A stretch of DNA of 64,000 nt from Bradyrhizobium roseum (GCF_030413175.1 NZ_CP129212.1:1550001-1614000); one strand, 5' to 3'. Shown: positions 52,400 through 60,978, numbered from the stretch's first letter. The notes: generated by a model from the sequence alone, not told the origin. Program-made: numbers and translations.

Positions 52400-53248
52400 T
52401 CAGGCAGGGAACCAGTTGCGCTGGGGCAGGCTTTGCACCACCGGCCCCGGCACCTGATCGTGCAGCCGGCCGACCACGTTGCCGCCCTCGATCTTCGCGG
52501 GCCGGTCGTGCACCGGCAGCAGATAGCGCGAGCTGCTGAGCAGCTTCTTGATCGCGGCTTTCTCCGCGCGCTTGCTGGTGCCGTGATTGCCCGTGGTGCG
52601 CGGCTCGCCGTCGTTGATCTCGTTGAAGGGGGTCACGATCTGGTCGTTGAAATCATAGATTACGTCGCCGCAGATGGTGGCGATGCCGTCGGCGGTGTGA
52701 ACGTGGATGTTCATCGAGCCCTCGGTGTGGGCGTTGGCGGCGTCGCAATAGACGCCGGGCATCAGTTCGACTGGGCCGGTGATTTCGAGATCGAGAAACC
52801 GCAATGCGCTCTTGGTGTGCAGGCGGTCGATCAAATGCTTGATGTCGGGCGCCGGATATTGCGGATGCATCAGGCCGGAGACGGAATACTCCAATTCCTT
52901 GCGGTTGAGCACCACCGTCGTGTTCATCGGAAACAGATCATCCTTACCGGCGTGGTCGATGTGCAGATGGGTGTGGCAGACATAGCGGACGTCGCCCATC
53001 CGCACGCCGTGGCGCGCCAGCTGGTTCTCGATCATGTTTTCGTGGAACTGCAGCCCGCGCATGCCCAGCGTTTCCATGATCTGATTGGAGCGGTAGCCGG
53101 TATCGACCACGACCGGCCAGGGACCGCCGGTGATCAGAAAGCCCAGCGTCAGGACGCGGCGGGTCCGGCCGCAATCGCGCCCCAGCACCAGAAAACTCGA
53201 TTCCAGTTCGATATCCCCATAGTCCAAAATCTTGATTTCAAGCGGCAT
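52400..53248 (-). CDS. N-acyl homoserine lactonase-like metallo-beta-lactamase-fold hydrolase
   Basis: A 282-residue MBL-fold protein. The di-metal motif HxHxDH is at His94-His99 (CHTHLHIDHAG), preceded by WPVVVDTGYRSNQ, and further ligand regions are AANAHTEGSMNIHV and CGDVIYDFND. This is the AttM/AiiA lactonase subfamily by sequence. In a catabolic operon it is more likely a lactonase for a pathway intermediate than a quorum-quenching enzyme. It lies 18 bp after the amidohydrolase and 22 bp before the fusion gene. Confidence 0.88.
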   Translation of the reverse strand: MPLEIKILDYGDIELESSFLVLGRDCGRTRRVLTLGFLITGGPWPVVVDTGYRSNQIMETLGMRGLQFHENMIENQLARHGVRMGDVRYVCHTHLHIDHAGKDDLFPMNTTVVLNRKELEYSVSGLMHPQYPAPDIKHLIDRLHTKSALRFLDLEITGPVELMPGVYCDAANAHTEGSMNIHVHTADGIATICGDVIYDFNDQIVTPFNEINDGEPRTTGNHGTSKRAEKAAIKKLLSSSRYLLPVHDRPAKIEGGNVVGRLHDQVPGPVVQSLPQRNWFPA

Positions 53249-53266
53249 GTGACTCTCCCCGTATTC

Positions 53267-54157
53267 TCAGGTTTGCAGCCGGTAAACGCGCGCGGCGGTC
53301 CTGCTCAGGACGGCTTCGCGTTGTTCGGCGTTCAGATGGGCAATCGCGGCGCGATGGGCATCGACCAGTTCGCGATAGCTGGTCCAAAGTTTCTCGATCG
53401 GAAAGTTGGAGCCGAACAGGCAGCGCTCGGCGCCGAAGATCGCCACCGTGTCGGCCACGATCTCGGTGATGAGCGCCGGATCGTTGCGATGGATGAAGGT
53501 GCCGAGGCCGGAAAGTTTTGCGACGATATTCGGACAGGCGGCCAGCCGCATCATGCCGCCGCGCCAGGCCGAGCGGCCCGCGGGCGAGAGGTCTTCCAGC
53601 ATGCCGGCATGCTGCAGGACGAAGATCACGCCGGGACAGGCGTCGGCGAGTCCGACGGCATCAGCCATCTGCGGCGCGAACACCTGCAAATCGAAGCTGA
53701 AGCCATATTCGGCGAGCCGGGCGATGTTGCGGCGGATGGTCGGATCGGCGCAGAGGTCCGGCCGCGCGGCAAAGCGGTAGAGCGGGTTGTCGTGCCAGTG
53801 CAATTGCATGCGCACGCCGCGCACCAGCGGATAGCGCGCCAGACGGTCCAGTTGTGGACGGACGTCTTCGACGTTGAAGTCGGCGTAGGCGACGATGGCG
53901 TGCGGCCAGCCGTGCTCCTTGGCGGTTTGCTGCACCCAGGCGGTTTCGTCCTCAAAACGGTCGTTGGCCCAGTTGGTCTGCACATAGACCGAGCGCGTCA
54001 CGCCGCAGCCGGCGAGGTCGGCGAGATATTCTTCGATCGGATAGTCGCGGCGGATCGGCTCGTAGGGTCCGAAGATGCGCGGCTGCATCGGGCCCGAAAG
54101 CCAGGGCAGGTCGGCCTGCCGCCAGATGTGATGATGGGCGTCGACGATGTCGGTCAC
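53267..54157 (-). CDS. Amidohydrolase family protein (PDC-hydrolase/LigI-like)
   Basis: A 296-residue TIM-barrel hydrolase of amidohydrolase_2 type. The metal motif is His8/His10 in DAHHHIW, GVRMQLHWHD and FVLQHAGMLED supply further ring residues, and the late Asp/Asn region reads FGSNFPIEKLW (Asn where many members have Asp). The family includes 2-pyrone-4,6-dicarboxylate lactonase and L-fucono- and L-rhamnono-lactonases. GTG 54157 overlaps the VWA gene stop (GTGA), so the two are translationally coupled. Substrate unknown. Confidence 0.88.
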   Translation of the reverse strand: MTDIVDAHHHIWRQADLPWLSGPMQPRIFGPYEPIRRDYPIEEYLADLAGCGVTRSVYVQTNWANDRFEDETAWVQQTAKEHGWPHAIVAYADFNVEDVRPQLDRLARYPLVRGVRMQLHWHDNPLYRFAARPDLCADPTIRRNIARLAEYGFSFDLQVFAPQMADAVGLADACPGVIFVLQHAGMLEDLSPAGRSAWRGGMMRLAACPNIVAKLSGLGTFIHRNDPALITEIVADTVAIFGAERCLFGSNFPIEKLWTSYRELVDAHRAAIAHLNAEQREAVLSRTAARVYRLQT

Positions 54158-55272
54158 GCAGCCTTCCTTTGTCCAAGCGAGAGAACGTGCGAGACGATCG
54201 CGGCGGTCGATCCGCCGTCGACCAGGTCATCGACAAAGCGCCGGATCGCGATCAGCGCCTCGGTCTGCGGCTGAAAGCCGGGTCCGGAAGCCAGCGGCGT
54301 CAGCCAGCTCAGCCGCCAGGCGCGCCGCGACAGTTTGGCGACGGCATCGCGCAACGCGGAGGGGTCGCCGCGCTCCAGTCCGTCGGAGACGATGACGACA
54401 GCCGCACCCCGCGCGTAGCCGCCGAATCGTGGCACGGCGAGGAATGCCTGCAGCGCATCGCCGATCCGTGTGCCGCCGTCCCAGTCGCTGACCAGATGCG
54501 CGGCGGCGGAAAGTGCCTGCTCGCGGCGCTTGAGACGAAGCGCGCGGGTCACACGCGTGAGCCGCGTGCCGAAGGTGAATACCTCGACATGCGGCGCTGC
54601 ATGGATCAACGCATGCGCGAGCTTCATGTTGTCGTCGGTGCGGCTCTTCATCGAGCCGGAGACGTCGATCAACAGAAGGATCTTGCGCGGCCGTGCGCGC
54701 CGCTTCAGCCGCCCGAGCCGCAGCACCTCGCCGTCACTGCGGACACTTTCACGCAGCGTACGTCGCAGATCGGCAAACGGACCGCGGCGGGAGCGCATCC
54801 GGCGATGGCCGCGCCGCCGCGGCAGCCGCGCAGGGGCCTCGCGCGATAGTTTGCGCAAGGCGTCGCCGGTCGCGCTCGTCGCAAACCGGCGTTCGACCAG
54901 CGCCTCCGTGCGCGCGGCGACCAGTCCGGACTCGTTGGTCTCGTCGGCCAGCAAGGTCTCGTCCTCGCCGCGGCTTTCCTCCTGCAGCCGAACGACTTCT
55001 TCGTCTTCCGCACCGGCATGGTCGATCGTCTCGCTGCCGATGAAATGCAGGTCGAACAGCCGGTCATAGGTCGCGCGCCGCTCGGGCGGCGGGCCGAACG
55101 TGGCCAGCCCCGCCTGCCGAATGGCTTCCATGCTGCGAGGGCCCAGCAGCTCGATCGCCGACAGAAACGCCGTTGTCTGCTCCGGCGCCACCGCAAAGCC
55201 GTTGATTCGCAGCAGCGCGGCAAAGGACACGAAGACGCGGGCCGCGTGCGGCAATTGGGGCTCATCGCTCAT
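54154..55272 (-). CDS. VWA domain protein, CoxE-like
   Basis: A 372-residue cytoplasmic protein. A helical N-terminal part (RVFVSFAALLRINGFAVAPE) and an acidic stretch around 88-116 are followed by an Arg-rich segment (150-196) and a VWA domain with the MIDAS sequence DVSGSM at 203-208. CoxE works with the MoxR ATPase CoxD in maturing the active site of Mo hydroxylases such as CO dehydrogenase. ATG 55272 overlaps the MoxR stop. The frame is open further upstream but there it is antisense-like Arg-rich noise. Confidence 0.92.
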   Translation of the reverse strand: MSDEPQLPHAARVFVSFAALLRINGFAVAPEQTTAFLSAIELLGPRSMEAIRQAGLATFGPPPERRATYDRLFDLHFIGSETIDHAGAEDEEVVRLQEESRGEDETLLADETNESGLVAARTEALVERRFATSATGDALRKLSREAPARLPRRRGHRRMRSRRGPFADLRRTLRESVRSDGEVLRLGRLKRRARPRKILLLIDVSGSMKSRTDDNMKLAHALIHAAPHVEVFTFGTRLTRVTRALRLKRREQALSAAAHLVSDWDGGTRIGDALQAFLAVPRFGGYARGAAVVIVSDGLERGDPSALRDAVAKLSRRAWRLSWLTPLASGPGFQPQTEALIAIRRFVDDLVDGGSTAAIVSHVLSLGQRKAA

Positions 55273-56150
55273 GCGGCAGCCTCCGCAATCAGGGCGTCGA
55301 GCCGGCCGGAGATGTAGGTGAGATCCTCCTCGTCCTTCAGCGCCACGCCGATCGAGCGCTTGAAGGCCTCCGGCCAGCGCGCGCCGCGCTCGTGCAGCAG
55401 CGTGGCCGCTTCGGCCCAGTCCACCGCTTCCGCGATGCCCGGCGCCTTGCTCAGCGGCTCGCGTCGCAGTTTTCCGACCGCGGCGACGACGGCGCGCGCG
55501 GTCGATTCGGCGACGCTCGAGGCCCGCATCATCACGATGCGCGCCTCGCGCTCGGCGGTCGGATAGTCGATCCAGTGATAGACACAACGACGTCGCAGCG
55601 CCTCGTGCAGGTCGCGGGTGCGGTTCGAGGTCAGCACGACGACGGGGCGTTCCGCCGCGCGCACCGTGCCGCGCTCGGGGATCGAAATCTGGAAGTCGGA
55701 GAGGAACTCGAGCAAAAACGCCTCAAACTCCTGGTCGGCGCGGTCGATTTCGTCGATCAAGAGAACGGTGGAGTCGGGTGCGCGCAAGACCGCGAGCATT
55801 GGCCGCTCGATCAGGAACGTCTCGCCATAGATATCGATGCTCTCCTCGCCGGCCTGGCGGATCGCCAGCATCTGGCGCGGATAGTTCCACTCATAGAGCG
55901 CGGCGGACGCGTCGATGCCCTCATAGCATTGCAGGCGGATCAGGCGGCGGCCGAGCACGGCGGCGATCGCTTTTGCCGCTTCGGTCTTGCCGACACCGGG
56001 CGCGCCCTCCAGCAGGAGCGGCTTGCCGAGCGCCAGCCCGAGATAGGCCGCGGTCGCGAGGCCTTCGTCGGCCAGGTAATACGCCGTCCGCAGCGCCCGT
56101 TCGAGCGCCTCGGGGCTGTCGATGCCGACGATGTTGCCGCGCACCGCCAT
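55269..56150 (-). CDS. MoxR-family AAA+ ATPase, CoxD-like
   Basis: A 293-residue AAA_5/MoxR ATPase with Walker A GAPGVGKT (49-56), Walker B LLIDEID (130-136) and sensor 1 VLTSNRTRDLHEAL with the arginine finger region RRRCVYHWIDYP. CoxD of Oligotropha is needed to sulfurate or otherwise complete the Mo site of CO dehydrogenase. Its place 2 bp after the Mo subunit and overlapping the VWA gene gives the same order (L, D, E) as in cox clusters. Confidence 0.93.
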   Translation of the reverse strand: MAVRGNIVGIDSPEALERALRTAYYLADEGLATAAYLGLALGKPLLLEGAPGVGKTEAAKAIAAVLGRRLIRLQCYEGIDASAALYEWNYPRQMLAIRQAGEESIDIYGETFLIERPMLAVLRAPDSTVLLIDEIDRADQEFEAFLLEFLSDFQISIPERGTVRAAERPVVVLTSNRTRDLHEALRRRCVYHWIDYPTAEREARIVMMRASSVAESTARAVVAAVGKLRREPLSKAPGIAEAVDWAEAATLLHERGARWPEAFKRSIGVALKDEEDLTYISGRLDALIAEAAA

Positions 56151-56152
56151 GT

Positions 56153-57175
56153 TCAGCGCCGGGCCTGCGGCCGCGCGCCGCCCTGCGCCTTGATCGCCCG
56201 CAACACTTTTTCCGGCGTGATCGGCAGCTCATCCATCCGCACGCCGACCGCGTTGAAGATCGCGTTGGCCACTGCGGGCAGCACCGGATTAGCGCACATC
56301 TCGCCGGGGCCCTTGGCGCCGAACGGTCCGTCCGCCGCGGGACGTTCCAGCACGGCAATATCGTGCGGGCAGATGTCGCCGGGGCCGGGCATCAGATATT
56401 CGACGAAGTCCCGCGGGCCATGCGAGGGATCGGGATAATAAGGCTCGGGCGTTTCGAATAGCGCGTGGCTGATCCCCATCCATGCCCCGCCGACCAGCTG
56501 CTGCTCGACGAGGCGGGGATTGAGCGCGCGGCCGAGCTCATACGCACTGTCCATTCGCACCATCGCGACCTCGCCGGTCTCGTCGTCGACCTCGACCTCG
56601 GCGACCAGGCAGGCGTGCGCATAACAAGTTGCCGGCGACATCTCGCCGGTCTCGGGATTGACCTCGGACAACGGCACCAGAAAGATGCCGCGTCCCGATA
56701 TCGTCTTGCCCTGCTTGAACTGCGCGGCGATGGCGACCTCCTTGGTGGAGATCGAGCGATGCGGCGCGCCCTTGACATGGATATTGCCGCGCCCGTCGGT
56801 GTCGAGATCGGCGGCGTTGACCTCCAGCTCCTCGGCAGCGGCCTCCATCATGACGCCGCGCGCCTCCTTGGCCGCCGCCATCACCGCATTGCCGACGCGA
56901 TGGGTGCCGCGCGAGGCGAACGAGCCCATGCAGTGCGGACCGGTGTCGGAGTCCGCGGTGTCGACATAGACGTCCTCGACCGGCACACCCAGCGTCTCCG
57001 CGCAGATCTGCCGTGTCACGGATTTCATGCCCTGGCCGAGATCGATCGACGACAGCGAGACCGTGAACTTGCCGCTGGGGTTGGAGTGCACCAGCGCCTG
57101 GCTGGGATCGCCGCCGAGGTTCATGCCGATGGGATAGTTGATCGACGCGATGCCGCGTCCGCGATGCCGGGCCAT
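56153..57175 (-). CDS. Xanthine dehydrogenase family molybdopterin subunit, C-terminal half (split gene)
   Basis: A 340-residue protein corresponding to the second half of a CoxL/XdhB-type large subunit. It begins MARHRGRGIASINYPIGMNL, the start of the second Mo-domain half. It has SSIDLGQGMKSVTRQICAET and GSFASRGTHRVGNAV, and near the end GAKGPGEMCANP with the conserved catalytic Glu. ATG 57175 is preceded by AGGAGG at 9 bp, located in the last codons of the upstream half, so it is translated on its own. Together the two halves would form one complete Mo site, as in the two-part nicotinate dehydrogenase of Eubacterium barkeri. Confidence 0.92.
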   Translation of the reverse strand: MARHRGRGIASINYPIGMNLGGDPSQALVHSNPSGKFTVSLSSIDLGQGMKSVTRQICAETLGVPVEDVYVDTADSDTGPHCMGSFASRGTHRVGNAVMAAAKEARGVMMEAAAEELEVNAADLDTDGRGNIHVKGAPHRSISTKEVAIAAQFKQGKTISGRGIFLVPLSEVNPETGEMSPATCYAHACLVAEVEVDDETGEVAMVRMDSAYELGRALNPRLVEQQLVGGAWMGISHALFETPEPYYPDPSHGPRDFVEYLMPGPGDICPHDIAVLERPAADGPFGAKGPGEMCANPVLPAVANAIFNAVGVRMDELPITPEKVLRAIKAQGGARPQARR

Positions 57176-57177
57176 GG

Positions 57178-58758
57178 TCAGCGCCTCCTGGTGCCGAAGA
57201 CGGACGAAAAACGGGTGGCGCCGTGCGACGGCGCGGGAGTGGATGGTCGCGGCGGCGGCGGCGTGGGAGAAGGCGGCGGCTGGGTCGCCACGGGCGGTGC
57301 GCGATCATAGGTGGTCCGTTGCTGCGAAGCCGCGGCGCGTTGCGGAGCCGGCTCGCGCGGCGTCGGCGAGATTGTCGCGCGGCTGCCACCGCCATCCGTG
57401 CGCGACGACATCCGCTTCACGTCCTCGCGAAGCGGCCATTTGGCCTTCTCGGCGGCGACCTGAACGCATTCGATCAGCGCGGTGTTCTTCGCCTCGCGCC
57501 GGTGCGCCTTCATGTCGCCATCGCGATAGGCGTTGAGGATGCGGAACTCCATGGGGTCTATGCCGACGAGATGCGCGAGCTTGTCCATCTGGCATTCGAG
57601 CGCAAAGTCCATCGCCGTAACGCCGAAGCCGCGCATGGCGGTCGCCGGCGTCCGGTTGGTGAACACGCAATAGATATCGCCGTAGACGTTGGGAATCGTG
57701 TAGGGGCCGGGCAGATGCGCCGCGCATTTGACGACGGCGTAGCTCGAAAGCCGGGTATAGGCGCCGCTGTCGAAATAGGCGCGGATCTTGCGCGCGACGA
57801 TGCGTCCATCGCGCATCACGCCGTCCTTGATGTAGATGCGCTCCGCCCCGCGCGGGGATCCGAACTGCATCTCCTCCTCGCGGCCGAGTTGGTAGCGCAC
57901 CGGACGTCCGGTCAGCATCGCGCCGAGAATGGCGAGCGGCTCGGTCAGCGTATCCACCTTGCCGCCGAAGCCGCCGCCGACGGTGCCGCCGATGAAATGG
58001 AAGGTGTTGGAGGGAACGTCGAGGATCTTGGCGCAGGTATCGAGCGAGAAGAACAGCGCCTGCGTCGAGGTGTAGACGACATAGCGGCCGTTGGTGTCGG
58101 GCGCCGCGATCGAGCCGTTGGTTTCGGTCGGCGCGTGCTCGATCGGCGACATCTGGTAGCGCTGTTCGAGGACGTGGTCAGCCTCGGCAAAACCGCGCTC
58201 GACGTCGCCGAAGCGCAGTTTCTGGTGGTCGTAGAGGTCGTGATAGACGAACGTGTTCTTGGGATAGGTCTCGTTGACGACGGGCGCGCCCGGCTTCAGC
58301 GCTTCCTCGACATCGAAAACCGCCGGCAGCGGTTCGTAATCGACCCGCACCTTCGCGAGCGCCTCGAAGGCTTCGCGCGGGCTGTCGGCGACGATGGCGA
58401 CGATCGGCTCGCCCTTGTAGCGCACCTTGTCGACGGCCAGCGACGGCTCGTCGTCCTTGCCGAAGTTGATCAGGCTAAGGAGTGTGTTGAGATTGACCGG
58501 CACGTCGGCGCCGCGAATGATCCGGCGGACGCCGGGCGCGCGCTCGGCTTCCGTGGTGTCGATGCGACGCAGGCGGGCGTGGGCGTGCGGGCTGCGCAGC
58601 ACCTTCAGATGCAGCATGCCTTGAAGTTTATGATCGTCGAAATAGGTCGAGGCGCCGGTGACATGGCCGAGCATGTCCTGGCGCTGGGTGCCCTTGCCGA
58701 TCTCGTTCAGATTGTCGTCGCGCTCGTCGGCAAAGATGTCCTTGCGCAGTTCCAGCAT
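57178..58758 (-). CDS. Xanthine dehydrogenase family molybdopterin subunit, N-terminal half with Pro-rich tail
   Basis: A 526-residue protein. Residues 1-130 are the Ald_Xan_dh a/b hammerhead domain (QDMLGHVTGASTYFDDHKLQ). Residues 140-450 are the first Mo-binding half, with GGTVGGGFGGKVD and TNRTPATAMRGFG. It lacks the AYRCSFR loop of form I CO dehydrogenase, so it is not CoxL proper. From about residue 451 the family similarity ends and a 76-residue Pro/Ser/Thr/Arg-rich tail follows (ATQPPPSPTPPPPRPSTPAP). The C-terminal half of the enzyme is encoded 2 bp downstream. The tail may be a flexible arm left where the gene was split. Confidence 0.92.
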   Translation of the reverse strand: MLELRKDIFADERDDNLNEIGKGTQRQDMLGHVTGASTYFDDHKLQGMLHLKVLRSPHAHARLRRIDTTEAERAPGVRRIIRGADVPVNLNTLLSLINFGKDDEPSLAVDKVRYKGEPIVAIVADSPREAFEALAKVRVDYEPLPAVFDVEEALKPGAPVVNETYPKNTFVYHDLYDHQKLRFGDVERGFAEADHVLEQRYQMSPIEHAPTETNGSIAAPDTNGRYVVYTSTQALFFSLDTCAKILDVPSNTFHFIGGTVGGGFGGKVDTLTEPLAILGAMLTGRPVRYQLGREEEMQFGSPRGAERIYIKDGVMRDGRIVARKIRAYFDSGAYTRLSSYAVVKCAAHLPGPYTIPNVYGDIYCVFTNRTPATAMRGFGVTAMDFALECQMDKLAHLVGIDPMEFRILNAYRDGDMKAHRREAKNTALIECVQVAAEKAKWPLREDVKRMSSRTDGGGSRATISPTPREPAPQRAAASQQRTTYDRAPPVATQPPPSPTPPPPRPSTPAPSHGATRFSSVFGTRRR

Positions 58759-58769
58759 GGTCGTTTCCT

Positions 58770-59249
58770 TCAGGCGCGGGCGCGGCCGCCAGATGCGGCG
58801 GCGAGGACGGCGTTGATGATCGGCTCATAGCCGGTGCAGCGGCAGATATTGCCCGAGATCGCCTCGACGACTTCGGCGCGGGTCGGCGAGGGATTGCGGT
58901 CGAGCAGCGCTTTTGCGGCCATCAGCATGCCCGGCGTGCAGTAGCCGCACTGCGCCGCGAACTGCTCCATGAACGCGCGCTGCAGCGGATGCAGGTTGGG
59001 GCCGTCCTTCAGCCCGTCGAGCGTCTGGATCGAGCGGCCGTTCGCGGATTCCGCCAGCGTCAGGCAGGACAGATGCAGTTCGCCGTCGATCAGCACGCTG
59101 CAGGCGCCGCAGCCGCCCTGGCCGCAGCCGAACTTCGGCGTCATGTCGCCGATGCCTTCGCGCAGCGCGACCAGCAGGTTGACGCCGCCATCGACGAACA
59201 CCGCGACGTCGCGGCCATTGTGACGAAACTGGAGCGGGGTTTTGGTCAT
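58770..59249 (-). CDS. (2Fe-2S)-binding subunit, CoxS/XdhC type
   Basis: A 159-residue iron-sulfur subunit. The plant-type ferredoxin cluster is held by Cys42, Cys47, Cys50 and Cys62 (CGQGGCGAC). The second cluster is held by Cys101, Cys104 (CGYCTPGM), Cys136 and Cys138 (CRCTGYE). It passes electrons from the Mo site to FAD in the three-part hydroxylase. It lies 5 bp after the FAD subunit and 11 bp before the Mo subunit gene; all ligands are present. Confidence 0.95.
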   Translation of the reverse strand: MTKTPLQFRHNGRDVAVFVDGGVNLLVALREGIGDMTPKFGCGQGGCGACSVLIDGELHLSCLTLAESANGRSIQTLDGLKDGPNLHPLQRAFMEQFAAQCGYCTPGMLMAAKALLDRNPSPTRAEVVEAISGNICRCTGYEPIINAVLAAASGGRARA

Positions 59250-59254
59250 GAGGC

Positions 59255-60073
59255 TTACTCCAGGCCGGACAGCAGGCGGCGCAAATGAACGCCGACGATC
59301 TCGCGGCGATACCAGGCGCTGCCGAGCGCGTTGTCGGTGGGCGATACACCTTCGGCGGCCACCGCCGCCGCGGCATTGATCGCGGCGTCGTCGAGCGCAC
59401 GCCCCTCCAGGGCGCGTTCGGCGGCCCGCGCGCGGATCTGCATCGCGGCCATTGAACCCAGCGCGATGCGCGCGCCCGAGATGCGGCCACTGCTGACCGG
59501 CAGATGTGCCGCCAGCGTGATCACCGAGCCGCCCTTCGGCTTGATCCGCGCGATCTTGCGATAGCGAAAGGCGTCGGCGGTCGCGGGCCGCTGGCAGGAG
59601 ACGGCGAGCACCAGCGCGCCGCTCTGCCGTTCGCGCGATTGCAGAAATTCCTCGATCGGCAGATCGCGTGCGCCGAGCCCGCCCTGGACGGAGACGGTGG
59701 CATCGAGCGCCAGCAGCGCGACGGTGAAGTCGCCATACGGATTGGGCGCGAACAGATTGCCGCCCACGGTGCCCATGTTGCGCACCGCCGGCCCGCCGAT
59801 TGATCGCGCCGGCGCATGGAGGAAAGCCAGCTCGCGCTCGGCCAGGATCTTCGCAAAGGTCACGCCGGCGCCGATCGTGATCCGCGAACTCGTCACGTCG
59901 ATGCGGGAGAGCGCCTGGTCGGTCGCGCGCACCACCGTCGAGATCGAGATGTCGCCTTCGTTGAGCGCGCGCATGACCAGCGTGCCGCCGCCGAGATAGC
60001 GTGCGCTGCGGTCGGACGACAGCGCCGATGCGGCCTCACCCGTACTTCCAAACGTCTTCACCGTGACGGGCAT
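59255..60073 (-). CDS. FAD-binding subunit, CoxM/XdhB type
   Basis: A 272-residue FAD_binding_5 subunit. The first FAD loop is RYLGGGTLVMRA (25-36) and the second GPAVRNMGTVGGNLFAPNPYGD (in part: NMGTVGGNLFAPNP), with a CO_deh_flav_C domain from about 165. It is the electron exit of the Mo hydroxylase. The gene order FAD, FeS, Mo is the medium-small-large order of cox-type operons. Length is usual for the family. Confidence 0.94.
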   Translation of the reverse strand: MPVTVKTFGSTGEAASALSSDRSARYLGGGTLVMRALNEGDISISTVVRATDQALSRIDVTSSRITIGAGVTFAKILAERELAFLHAPARSIGGPAVRNMGTVGGNLFAPNPYGDFTVALLALDATVSVQGGLGARDLPIEEFLQSRERQSGALVLAVSCQRPATADAFRYRKIARIKPKGGSVITLAAHLPVSSGRISGARIALGSMAAMQIRARAAERALEGRALDDAAINAAAAVAAEGVSPTDNALGSAWYRREIVGVHLRRLLSGLE

Positions 60074-60086
60074 GTTGCCTCCGCTT

Positions 60087-60530
60087 TCATGCGGCCTCCC
60101 TCAGGTGCCGGCGAATCGCATCGAAGCCGGCTTGATAGATCTGTTCCGAAACCATCTGCGTCAGCTGGGTTGCATCCGCGGGCCGCGTCGTGAAGCGGGA
60201 TTCCCAGTGCCAGAAGGTGCGGTCGCCGTCGGTGACCGGCAGCAGGCGGACATGGGCGACATAGTTGAACATCGGGATCGGCGTATCGAGCAGGCAGTAG
60301 GTGAACGTCTGTTCGAGGTCCGACAGCGCCAGCAATTGCTCGCGCAGTTCCGAGCCGTCCTGCAGCTTGAAGCGCCGGATGCAGCCGATCTTGTCGGAAG
60401 CCTGCGCGCGCTCGATGGTGCTGGTCGCCACCGCCGGATGCCAGCGGTCATGGCCGTTGAAATCGCGCAGCACGTTCCACACCGCGCCGGTCGGCGCGTC
60501 GAGCACGGTGCTTTTGACGATATGCGGCAC
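60087..60530 (-). CDS. SRPBCC family protein (CoxG/polyketide-cyclase-like), copy 1
   Basis: A 147-residue START-like lipid/ligand-binding fold: VKSTVLDAPTGAVWNVLRDF at the start and FNGHDRWHPAVATSTIE, with a C-terminal helix MVSEQIYQAGFDAIRRHL. GTG 60530 follows GGAGG and is 1 bp after the stop of the sister gene. It shares many positions with that gene (DFNG..WHPA, DKIGC.R.F), so the two arose by tandem duplication. CoxG-type SRPBCC proteins are linked to Mo hydroxylase maturation or membrane recruitment; a pathway cyclase or carrier is the other option. Confidence 0.88.
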   Translation of the reverse strand: MPHIVKSTVLDAPTGAVWNVLRDFNGHDRWHPAVATSTIERAQASDKIGCIRRFKLQDGSELREQLLALSDLEQTFTYCLLDTPIPMFNYVAHVRLLPVTDGDRTFWHWESRFTTRPADATQLTQMVSEQIYQAGFDAIRRHLREAA

Positions 60531-60531
60531 G

Positions 60532-60969
60532 CTAGCCTCCGAACGCGCGTTTGAGCGCGTCAAAACCGCCCTGGAACACGCCGCCGCCGATATTGCTGAC
60601 GAGCTCGGTCTCGCGCTCGGGCGCGCAGTCGAATTCGGCGGTCCATTCCATGAACGTCTGGTCGCCGTCGGTCACCGGCGTGAGCCGCAGGGTGGCGACG
60701 TAGTTCTCCACGCCCATCGGCGATTCCAGGATGGAGTAGGTGCAGAACATGTCGTAGTCGGAGAGCCCGAGCAGCTTTTCGCGGATGCGGTCGCCATTGC
60801 GCAGGCGAAAATCCCGCACGCAGCCGATCTTGTCCGCGGGTTCGCCGCCCTCGATGCGGCTCTCGGCGATGGCGGGATGCCAGTTCGGCAGGCCGTTGAA
60901 ATCGCGCACGCGCGCCCAGACGCGGTCGTTGCGGGCGTTGACGACGGTGGAAACATAGACGCGGGCCAT
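60532..60969 (-). CDS. SRPBCC family protein (CoxG/polyketide-cyclase-like), copy 2
   Basis: A 145-residue paralogue of the next gene: VSTVVNARNDRVWARVRDFN, GLPNWHPAIAESRIEGG, KIGCVRDFRLRNGDRIREKL and the terminal helix GGGVFQGGFDALKRAF. Both copies keep a Trp-His-Pro-Ala motif. It lies 9 bp after the flotillin-like gene. The two copies may form a heterodimer or bind two different intermediates. Confidence 0.88.
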   Translation of the reverse strand: MARVYVSTVVNARNDRVWARVRDFNGLPNWHPAIAESRIEGGEPADKIGCVRDFRLRNGDRIREKLLGLSDYDMFCTYSILESPMGVENYVATLRLTPVTDGDQTFMEWTAEFDCAPERETELVSNIGGGVFQGGFDALKRAFGG

Positions 60970-60978
60970 GGCGTGCGG

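Noticed and set aside
52400..53248. Quorum-quenching AHL lactonase as the gene's role
   Set aside because: The fold and HxHxDH motif fit, but the operon context is catabolic and no luxI/luxR genes are near; the name would overstate what is known.
52364..54274. 636-codon open frame on the plus strand
   Set aside because: It is antisense to the MBL lactonase and amidohydrolase genes, whose metal motifs are intact; no family similarity in the plus-strand frame.
57223..58830. 535-codon open frame on the plus strand
   Set aside because: It is antisense to the molybdopterin subunit; long antisense frames are expected at this GC content.
55269..60073. Aerobic CO dehydrogenase (coxMSLDE) cluster
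   Set aside because: Gene order and accessory genes resemble cox, but the Mo subunit is split and lacks the AYRCSFR (form I) loop; FTNRTPATAMRGFG fits other xanthine-dehydrogenase-family hydroxylases.
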